Assembly: GCF_002933275.1 (NCBI RefSeq)
Contig: NZ_PSSX01000005.1
Span: 206,896-270,895, forward strand
Direction of reading: 5' to 3'
DNA from: Marinobacter maroccanus
GTDB lineage: Bacteria; Pseudomonadota; Gammaproteobacteria; Pseudomonadales; Oleiphilaceae
Length of the DNA stretch: 64,000 bases
Shown here: positions 26,359 through 33,290 of the stretch, in pieces
Position numbering within the stretch: position 1 is the first letter of the stretch
How the letters are laid out: every line of letters starts with the position of its first letter
The notes under the pieces: generated by a model
The model's database searches: none
Told to the model about the DNA's origin: nothing
Seen by the model: only the letters and a program-made list of their open reading frames with translations
Position numbers and translations under genes: made by a program

Positions 26359-26702
26359 TGATTGATACTGATGCACAACTGGCCTACGGAATTTTCTGGG
26401 CCGCCTACGCCATCGCCTTTGTCGTGTTCTTTTACATGATGAAGAGCCTGGTCCGTTTCCTCCCATTTTACGGAGTGCGGACGCTGATTCTTGCAGCCCT
26501 GGTGGCTTTGCTGCTTACCCCGGTTGAATCGCCGGATCTGGCCGGTTGGTGGATTCCGGCCTGGCTGTTTGGCGGTTACGAAATGATTCTTGGCGACGCC
26601 GACGCTTCAGGCCGGGCCCTGTTCAATCTTGGTCTGGCCGGATTGGTGATGCTGCTGGTCTGGGTACTGGATCTGGTTCGCTACCGTCTTGTTCGCAAGT
26701 AA
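26358..26702 (+). CDS. small integral membrane protein of unknown function
   Basis: This 114-residue protein starts at an ATG sharing its first base with the ycgN stop (TAATG), showing coupling. Three or four hydrophobic segments are visible near residues 9-28, 40-57, 64-75 and 90-108, with few charged residues between. I do not recognise a named family. It ends 25 bp before the VWA gene, so it could belong to either the ycgN operon or the VWA-MoxR-CoxE group. Confidence 0.75.
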   Translation: MIDTDAQLAYGIFWAAYAIAFVVFFYMMKSLVRFLPFYGVRTLILAALVALLLTPVESPDLAGWWIPAWLFGGYEMILGDADASGRALFNLGLAGLVMLLVWVLDLVRYRLVRK

Positions 26703-26727
26703 CGCAGAAAAATAAAAGAAGAAAAGG

Positions 26728-28908
26728 ATGGATGCCTTGAGAGAGATGACATCGAGATGGTTTGGCCTGTTCGCGTTTTCCCTGGCGCTCAGCCTGCCTG
26801 CCGGGCTTAACGCCCAGGAAAGTGATGACGTTCAACTGCCAGCGCAGTCGGACGTGCGAATCATTGTCGATATCTCGGGTTCCATGAAAGACACCGACCC
26901 GGAAAACCTCCGCCAGCCTGCCGTTCGACTTCTCGCTCGGCTGTTGCCGGAAGGTGCCACCGCCGGCGTCTGGACCTTTGGCCAATACGTCAACATGCTG
27001 GTGCCGCATCGGGAAGTGACCGACGCGTGGCGCGACATGGCCATTCAGCGCTCGGCGCAGATCAATTCGGTCGCCCTCAGGACTAACCTTGGAGCGGCTA
27101 TTGAGACGGCAAGCGATGACTATTTCACTGACGGCGATCTCAGTCGGACCCACTTTATCCTGCTGACTGATGGCAAGGTCGATATCTCCGACGATCCGGC
27201 AGCCAATACGGCAGAGGAAAACCGGATATTGGACACAATTGTTGCGGACCTCATTGAGCGGGGCGCCACGTTCCACCCGGTCGCTCTGTCAGAGGCAGCC
27301 GAAACCGACTTTCTGAAAGCCCTGGCGACGGAATCCGGCGGCCGTTTCCAGGTGGCCGATACAGCGGATGCACTGAACCTGGCGTTCCTGCAGGCCCTGA
27401 ACACGGCGGTGCCCCAGGAGCAGATTCCGATTGAGGGCAACGGTTTCACCGTGGATGAAGGCGTTCGTGAATTTACCGCCCTGATTTTCTGGGGAGAGTC
27501 GGAAACCTCGGCAACGCGGGAGCTTGCAGTGGTTCGCCCGGACGAACAGACCGTGAATCTCTCCGAATTCCCCGATAATGTCCGGTGGGCAAGGGAAGCC
27601 GGCTATGACCTGATCACGGTTAATGAGCCGTTGGCCGGGCACTGGCGTATTAAAGGCGAGTTGGGCGAGGGTAGCCGGGTAACGGTGGTCAGCGACCTCA
27701 GGATGGTGGTTAATCCACTTCCACCGGTGTTTACCGCGGAGGACCCACTCAACATCCGGGTTGGCTTTTTCGAAGAGGGGGAGAAAATCACCAATCCAGA
27801 TTTTCTGGGTGTGATTGAAGTCAGTCTCAGTATCACTTCGGAAGATGGCAGAAGCGGAACCAAGGTATTAAGCGGTGAGCAGCCGCCGGAAGACGGCACC
27901 TATCGGGATACCGTGAGTCGATTGCCAGCTGCGGGCCTCTACACTTTTGATGTGGTCGCCGACGGCCAGACCTTCAGCCGCAAGTTCAGTGCTACCGTCG
28001 GGTTCACGGTGCCTGAAGGTGCAGAGCCTGCCGATCAGCCAGTTGAACAGGTGGAGCCTGAGGTGTCAGAACCAGCGCCCGCCACCGAGCAGTCTGAGCC
28101 GGAGTCGCCAGTATCCGAACCGGAGCAATCCGAGCCTGAACCAGCGATTGCATCGCCCATCGACGTGAGCCAGGCCGAGGAGCCGGAGCCGATTGCCGAA
28201 GAGCCCGCACCGGGACCGGAGGAACAGGAAGAAGCTGAAACCGCCTTTGCCGTACCTTTGTGGATGATCGGTGCAGCGGGCGGTGGTCTGGTGTTGATTG
28301 GCGGCCTGGTGTGGTTTGCCATTCGCCAGCGGAAGCAACGCCAGCGGGAGCAGGCTGAGGCGGCCGCCGAGCGCGAAACGCTTGAGGATTTGCACGAGGA
28401 GTCCGAACCGGCGCCTGAGCAGGCAACTGAGCCGGAACCGGAGGCGAGCGTCGATGCGGAGGAGAGCCTTCAGCCCGAAGAAAGCCTTCAGCCGGAAGAG
28501 GATGCCGAAGCTGAGGAGATTCCGGAGGTTACCGAGGAAGCGCCAGAGGACGATATGTCCGAACTGGAAGCCGTGATCGATGAGCATGAGGCCACTCTGA
28601 AGGCGGAAGATGAAGCGCTTTCGGAACCTGAGGTGGAATCGGCGGATGAGCTGGACGAGGATATTCCGGTGGCCGATACGCCGGTGGAGGAAGAGCCTGC
28701 GGATATGGACGAGGATATCCCGGAGCTGGAGGATGTCGCCGATCCCTCCGACGCTGATGCGCCGGAAGACGATGACGACGAAGAGTTCGGGCTTGAGGAT
28801 TTCGATCTGTCCGAGTTCGACGATTTGCCCGATTATGATCAGGATGAGTCCGGATTACCCGAAGACGATCCGAAAAAGAAGCCTGATCAAAAAGACCAGA
28901 AAAAGTAA
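26728..28908 (+). CDS. membrane-anchored VWA-domain protein with acidic cytoplasmic tail
   Basis: This 726-residue protein has a signal peptide (cleavage near residue 29). A von Willebrand A domain has the MIDAS motif DISGS (48-52) and FILLTDGKVDIS further along. Beta-sandwich domains follow to about residue 420, then a Pro/Glu-rich linker (about 428-505). One transmembrane helix lies at 512-531, then a very acidic ~190-residue cytoplasmic tail with repeated EPE and ESLQPE units. The start is uncertain: an ATG at 26746 also fits the signal peptide. It is followed by MoxR and CoxE-like genes, and MoxR ATPases commonly act on VWA proteins. The target is unknown. Confidence 0.82.
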   Translation: MDALREMTSRWFGLFAFSLALSLPAGLNAQESDDVQLPAQSDVRIIVDISGSMKDTDPENLRQPAVRLLARLLPEGATAGVWTFGQYVNMLVPHREVTDAWRDMAIQRSAQINSVALRTNLGAAIETASDDYFTDGDLSRTHFILLTDGKVDISDDPAANTAEENRILDTIVADLIERGATFHPVALSEAAETDFLKALATESGGRFQVADTADALNLAFLQALNTAVPQEQIPIEGNGFTVDEGVREFTALIFWGESETSATRELAVVRPDEQTVNLSEFPDNVRWAREAGYDLITVNEPLAGHWRIKGELGEGSRVTVVSDLRMVVNPLPPVFTAEDPLNIRVGFFEEGEKITNPDFLGVIEVSLSITSEDGRSGTKVLSGEQPPEDGTYRDTVSRLPAAGLYTFDVVADGQTFSRKFSATVGFTVPEGAEPADQPVEQVEPEVSEPAPATEQSEPESPVSEPEQSEPEPAIASPIDVSQAEEPEPIAEEPAPGPEEQEEAETAFAVPLWMIGAAGGGLVLIGGLVWFAIRQRKQRQREQAEAAAERETLEDLHEESEPAPEQATEPEPEASVDAEESLQPEESLQPEEDAEAEEIPEVTEEAPEDDMSELEAVIDEHEATLKAEDEALSEPEVESADELDEDIPVADTPVEEEPADMDEDIPELEDVADPSDADAPEDDDDEEFGLEDFDLSEFDDLPDYDQDESGLPEDDPKKKPDQKDQKK

Positions 28909-28925
28909 CCAACAGGAACCAGAGC

Positions 28926-29768
28926 ATGAAGTTTACCGGTACCGAGAAGTACGTAGCCACCGATGACCTGCAAATGGCCGTCAACGCAGCAATTGCGCTT
29001 CAGCGCCCGCTGTTGATCAAAGGCGAGCCGGGCACCGGGAAAACCCTTCTGGCGGAGGAAATGGCCGCTGGTCTGGGTATGAGGCTGATTCCGTGGCATA
29101 TCAAATCGACCACCAAGGCCCAGCAGGGGCTTTACGAATACGATGCGGTTTCCCGTCTTCGGGACTCCCAGTTGGGTGATGAAAAGGTCAAGGACATCAG
29201 CAACTACATCGTAAAGGGCAAGCTCTGGGAGGCCTTCGAGGCGGACGAGCAGGTGGTCCTGCTGATCGATGAGATCGACAAGGCGGATATCGAGTTCCCC
29301 AATGACCTTTTGTTGGAACTCGACCGGATGGAGTTCTTTGTCTATGAGACTCAGAAACTGGTTAAGGCAAAGAAACGCCCGATCGTGGTGATCACCAGTA
29401 ACAACGAGAAAGAACTGCCGGATGCGTTCCTGCGCCGTTGCTTCTTCCACTACATCAGCTTCCCGGACCATGACACCATGCAGAATATCGTGGATGTGCA
29501 TTTCCCGGGCTTGCAGCAGGAAATCGTGCGCGATGCCCTGGAAGTCTTCTTTGATGTGCGCAAGGTCCCGGGCCTGAAGAAGAAGCCGTCCACCTCGGAG
29601 CTGATTGACTGGCTGAAACTGCTGATGGCTGATGAGCTGTCGGCGAAAATGTTGCAGGAGAAAGATACCAGTTCGGCGTTGCCACCTCTGTACGGTGCCC
29701 TGGTAAAGAACGAGCAGGATGTGCACCTGTTGCAGAAGCTCGCCTTCATGGCCCGTCGCCGCAGCTGA
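28926..29768 (+). CDS. MoxR family AAA+ ATPase
   Basis: This 280-residue ATPase has Walker A GEPGTGKT (33-40), Walker B VVLLIDEIDKAD (near residue 113) and sensor VVITSNNEKELPDAFLRRC. MoxR proteins act as chaperones that insert metals or remodel complexes together with VWA partners. Here VWA genes lie on both sides (18 bp upstream, 34 bp downstream), which fits a three-component MoxR-VWA-VWA module. Length is on the short side for MoxR (about 300-330) but all ATPase motifs are present. Confidence 0.9.
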   Translation: MKFTGTEKYVATDDLQMAVNAAIALQRPLLIKGEPGTGKTLLAEEMAAGLGMRLIPWHIKSTTKAQQGLYEYDAVSRLRDSQLGDEKVKDISNYIVKGKLWEAFEADEQVVLLIDEIDKADIEFPNDLLLELDRMEFFVYETQKLVKAKKRPIVVITSNNEKELPDAFLRRCFFHYISFPDHDTMQNIVDVHFPGLQQEIVRDALEVFFDVRKVPGLKKKPSTSELIDWLKLLMADELSAKMLQEKDTSSALPPLYGALVKNEQDVHLLQKLAFMARRRS

Positions 29769-29802
29769 TTCTCGGCAAGATCATTGGCAAGAGTCACGTT
29801 TT

Positions 29803-30981
29803 ATGTTGATTGAATTTTTTCTTGAAGTCCGGCGCGCAAGGGTGCCTGCCAGTCTGAGGGAGTTTCTGGACCTTTTGGAAGCCCTGCAGAAGCGGCTCGC
29901 CTTTGCGGATATGGAGGAGTTCTATTACCTGTCCCGTCTTTGCCTGGTCAAGGACGAGCGCCACTTCGACAAGTTTGACCGTGCTTTCCAGGCCTATTTT
30001 GAAGGTATCGAGAATCTCGACGACCTGCTGGAAGCCCTGATTCCCGACGACTGGTTGAGGGCCGAGTTCGAGAAGCACCTGTCGGAGGAAGAGAAGGCGA
30101 AGATCGATTCTCTGGGCGGCCTAGAGGAGCTGATCGAAACCTTCAAGAAACGGATGGAAGAGCAGGAGGAGCGCCACGCCGGCGGCAACAAATGGATCGG
30201 TACCGGCGGCACCTCGCCATTCGGGGCCAACGGGTACAACCCGGAAGGCTTCCGGATCGGCCAGAAGAATGGCCGCCACGGCAGGGCCGTGAAAGTCTGG
30301 GAAAAGCGCGAGTTCAAGGATCTGGACGATAGCGTGACCCTCGGCATCCGCAACATCAAGGTGGCACTGAGGCGGCTGCGTAAGTTCGCCCGACAGGGAG
30401 CAGCAGATCAGCTGGACATGGACGATACGATCCGCTCCACGGCTCGCAATGCCGGCTATCTGGACCTGAAGATGGTGCCTGAGCGGCATAACGCTGTGAA
30501 AGTGCTGATCTTCTTCGATGTGGGCGGGTCCATGGACCCTCACGTTCGTGTGTGCGAGGAGCTGTTCTCGGCCGCACGGCTTGAGTTCAAACACATGGAA
30601 TATTTTTACTTCCACAATTTCATCTATGAGAGTGTCTGGAAGAACAATATCCGCCGGATGAACGAAACCACCAGCACCTGGGACATTCTTCACAAGTACA
30701 CGCCCGACTACAAAGTGATCTTTGTCGGCGACGCGACCATGGCACCCTATGAGATTTCCCATCCCGGTGGCTCAATCGAACACTGGAACGAAGAAGCGGG
30801 AGCCACCTGGTTCCAGCGCGTCACCGAGCACTTCCGCAAGGTTGTGTGGATCAATCCACTCCCCGAGAGTTACTGGGGTAATGGCGGTTCGTTGGGCATG
30901 ACCAAGCAACTCGTTAACGATCACATGTACCCGTTGACCGTTGAAGGCCTCGAATCGGCCATGAAGCAACTGAGTAAATAA
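29803..30981 (+). CDS. CoxE-like VWA-domain protein
   Basis: This 392-residue cytoplasmic protein matches the CoxE/YehP-like VWA family encoded after MoxR genes. The N-terminal half is helical and charged, with a Gly-rich GTGGTSPFGANGYNPEGF patch near residue 140. The VWA domain carries DVGGS (239-243), a MIDAS variant with Gly at the first Ser. I chose the ATG at 29803, where the conserved start MLIEFFLEVRRARVP begins; the frame continues upstream into moxR without support. In CO dehydrogenase and related systems CoxE and a MoxR ATPase mature a metalloenzyme, but no such enzyme is nearby. Confidence 0.85.
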   Translation: MLIEFFLEVRRARVPASLREFLDLLEALQKRLAFADMEEFYYLSRLCLVKDERHFDKFDRAFQAYFEGIENLDDLLEALIPDDWLRAEFEKHLSEEEKAKIDSLGGLEELIETFKKRMEEQEERHAGGNKWIGTGGTSPFGANGYNPEGFRIGQKNGRHGRAVKVWEKREFKDLDDSVTLGIRNIKVALRRLRKFARQGAADQLDMDDTIRSTARNAGYLDLKMVPERHNAVKVLIFFDVGGSMDPHVRVCEELFSAARLEFKHMEYFYFHNFIYESVWKNNIRRMNETTSTWDILHKYTPDYKVIFVGDATMAPYEISHPGGSIEHWNEEAGATWFQRVTEHFRKVVWINPLPESYWGNGGSLGMTKQLVNDHMYPLTVEGLESAMKQLSK

Positions 30982-31328
30982 AAAAAAGCCGATGCGGTTG
31001 AGAGCATCGGCAAAGCTCGGCATATCAAGCGGGTTTGCCTGAAGGCACTCCCGCCGCTTTCCAGAGAGCAAATACAGGGCCAGTTGGATTAAAAGCTGTT
31101 AAAACAGTCGTTTAAAAATCCAGTTGTGCGAATCCCTCGCCCTGACATTCCTTCCCATCCTGAATACCGTCAAATAACTCGACACTTTCCCCAATCTTTA
31201 ATTGCCTGACTCGCGTTTTTCATTTGGTGATCTGGATACCGTTCTTGGCGGTTACCAAGTGTTACGATTTCTGCCGATCTGTTACAGAAGTTTGCATTAG
31301 TTACAGAGGCTACAAGGGCAGGAGGCTT
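30982..31328. other. 347-bp gap upstream of the TPR/ExbBD operon
   Basis: The gap starts with a hairpin (GCCGATGC / GCATCGGC, 30988-31011). It is preceded by an A-run, so it would work as an intrinsic terminator only for minus-strand transcription. The right end carries four GTTAC repeats and a strong AGGAGG ribosome-binding site (about 31320-31325). No ORF or known RNA family was recognised in the middle. Confidence 0.5.
31251..31304 (+). promoter_or_regulatory. phased GTTAC direct repeats upstream of operon
   Basis: GTTAC occurs at 31251, 31261, 31281 and 31300, spaced 10, 20 and 19 bp, so all copies face nearly the same side of the DNA. Such spacing is typical of binding sites for OmpR/PhoB-type regulators. 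The bound protein is unknown. Confidence 0.4.
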
Positions 31329-31877
31329 ATGTTCGGCACACAACAAACACAAAGACGCCGGATAGCAGACCAAAAGGTATTCGCCATCGGGTCAGTGGTT
31401 CTGGCATTGCTGTTTGCTCCAGTGACGGCTGCGGCCGGGCTTGACGACGAGCTCGAGCGCCTGAGCGCCGAGGTCGCCAGTCATTCCGAGCGGGTATTCG
31501 CCCTCGAACAGAAGGTCCTTCATCCAGCCAATACCCGGCTGGCAGTTTTTCTGACACTTCAGAGCCGGGATGCCCTCGATCTTGATTCCGTCGAGCTGTT
31601 CGTTAATGGCAAGCCTGTGGCTTCCCACCTGTATTCTGATAGAGAGCGGGCATCGCTTGAACGCGGTGGCATCCAGCAGTTGTTCACCGGGAACCTGGAA
31701 AACGGCGAGCATGAGTTGAAAACGGTGATTACCGCCCGCTCTGCCGATGATGATTTCGTGCGTCGGGAATCCACCCATCGGTTCAGAAAACGCCCAGGCG
31801 TGCTCCGTATGCAGATGAGCCTGGAGGCCCGGGCGCCCGATTACGAACCTCGGGTTTCTTTCATGGAGTGGGAGTAG
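31329..31877 (+). CDS. exported protein with coiled coil and PEGA-like beta domain
   Basis: This 182-residue protein begins with a basic N-terminus and a hydrophobic segment (about residues 18-36) that is a signal peptide or anchor ending near TAAAG. A short coiled coil follows (LDDELERLSAEVASHSERV), then a beta-rich domain with VELFVNGKPVASH and GNLENGEHELKT, which recalls PEGA or similar surface folds. The ATG at 31329 has a strong AGGAGG site four bases upstream. It is the first gene of an operon with TPR and ExbB/ExbD/TonB-like genes. No named family was recognised. Confidence 0.75.
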   Translation: MFGTQQTQRRRIADQKVFAIGSVVLALLFAPVTAAAGLDDELERLSAEVASHSERVFALEQKVLHPANTRLAVFLTLQSRDALDLDSVELFVNGKPVASHLYSDRERASLERGGIQQLFTGNLENGEHELKTVITARSADDDFVRRESTHRFRKRPGVLRMQMSLEARAPDYEPRVSFMEWE

Positions 31878-31883
31878 GGCGCC

Positions 31884-33290
31884 ATGATGTTCCGGGTCCT
31901 GCTGTTTGTGTTGCCTCTCACTGTTTCCGGTTTTTCCGTGGCGGCCACCCCGGCAATGCCAGACGACGTCCTTTCTGGTCTCAAGCAATTCCGGCAATCC
32001 GGAGAAGTCGGCGTGGATCTTGGGGATGGGCGACAGCAAGCACTCTATGATGATGCTGAGACGGCACGAACCGCGGACCGCACTGATGAGGCCGGGCGAA
32101 TCCTGGCCGGTATGAAAGAAGGCTACTGGGCAGCTCTGGGTTACCTCAATCTTGCCAGCGATTACGCGAAAACCGATCTTAACCCGGCCAGGGCGCTGGT
32201 TGCGCTGCGGGTGGCGTTAGCCATGTCCGACGGTGACGCCGATTCCGGGCGTAGCCAACATCTGAAGAATAATCTGCTGGTCCGCGCGGGCTACCTTGCT
32301 TACCAGCACGGCGAGTTCGATAAAGCGATCAGCTTTCTCGAGAAGGTCGATCTCGATAGTTTCAACACGCCGCGTGCCCTTTACCTCCATGGCCTGGCCC
32401 TGGCAGAAAAGGGCAATCACCGGGCCGCCATGCAGAGCTGGCATCGGGCCAGGAAATATCCGTTGGCATACCCCGGGGTTGCCGATGCCTGGATTGGCAT
32501 GGGGCGTGGCTACGATCTTTCCGGCTATCTCGGTCAGGCCGGAGAAGCCTACCTTGCCGCTAACGCTGCGTTCGAGAGTGAACGCGTGACCCTTCGCAAA
32601 CTGGCGGGAAAGATTCGGGAACAGGGTGCCTATAAAACCCTGGTGGAAGATGCCCGGGAAACCGGGGTCGACTGGTTTCTGGCCGACAGCCGCACACTGA
32701 CCCAGCCGCGGATGGCCTACCTTCTGGGTTTCATGGAAGACGCAAGTGTCCAGAAAGCGGCGGGGAGGGTCGCAGCGCTGCGCTCAATGTCGGCAAAACT
32801 TGAACGCTACGGTCACGATCTGGACGTGTTTCAGGAAGCTCTGACAGAACAGCTGGTCGGCATTCATCAGGAGGATACCAGGCAAAGCACCACCGATCTT
32901 TCCGTTCAGGGGGAAGAGCTTGGTACACGATTGCAGCGCCTTTCGGATGACGCAGGTCCTGGCCAGCAAGCCCGCATCGAGGCTCTCCGGAAAACCCTGT
33001 CGGACGCCCAGAGCCGGTTGAGCCAGGTCAGGAGCAAGGCATCGGGGCAACCGGAAATCCTGGAACGGTTACGTCGCTCTGCCGCTGCGCTGACAGAGCG
33101 CAACGAAATGCTGTTGTTGTCTGTTCGTCAGTTGCTTGAAACATCTGAAACGGCGTTGGACGAACTGGCTCTCGACTATGTCGAAGCCAGGGACCAGCAG
33201 ATGGCCTTCGCTCTGGACAAAACCGAACAGCAGATTGCTCACCTTTATGAATATCTCGCCCTTCAGAACCTGGAGGAGACCCAACTATGA
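31884..33290 (+). CDS. exported helical-repeat (TPR-like) protein
   Basis: This 468-residue protein has a signal peptide (MMFRVLLFVLPLTVSGFSVA, cleavage near residue 24). Residues 60-230 are built of TPR-like helical pairs (for example RALYLHGLALAEKGNHRAAM). The C-terminal third is rich in long amphipathic helices and is probably coiled coil (SDAQSRLSQVRSKASGQ and after). It starts 6 bp after the preceding gene and overlaps the next by four bases (ATGA). It is periplasmic by prediction. Function unknown; likely a scaffold in the envelope complex encoded by this operon. Confidence 0.8.
   Translation: MMFRVLLFVLPLTVSGFSVAATPAMPDDVLSGLKQFRQSGEVGVDLGDGRQQALYDDAETARTADRTDEAGRILAGMKEGYWAALGYLNLASDYAKTDLNPARALVALRVALAMSDGDADSGRSQHLKNNLLVRAGYLAYQHGEFDKAISFLEKVDLDSFNTPRALYLHGLALAEKGNHRAAMQSWHRARKYPLAYPGVADAWIGMGRGYDLSGYLGQAGEAYLAANAAFESERVTLRKLAGKIREQGAYKTLVEDARETGVDWFLADSRTLTQPRMAYLLGFMEDASVQKAAGRVAALRSMSAKLERYGHDLDVFQEALTEQLVGIHQEDTRQSTTDLSVQGEELGTRLQRLSDDAGPGQQARIEALRKTLSDAQSRLSQVRSKASGQPEILERLRRSAAALTERNEMLLLSVRQLLETSETALDELALDYVEARDQQMAFALDKTEQQIAHLYEYLALQNLEETQL

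Noticed and set aside
28887..29726. Minus-strand open frame opposite moxR
   Set aside because: Antisense shadow of the MoxR gene, with no known domains.
28926..30981. MoxR plus CoxE as carbon monoxide dehydrogenase maturation genes
   Set aside because: No CoxL, CoxM or CoxS genes or molybdenum enzyme genes are present nearby, and the VWA partner is membrane anchored.
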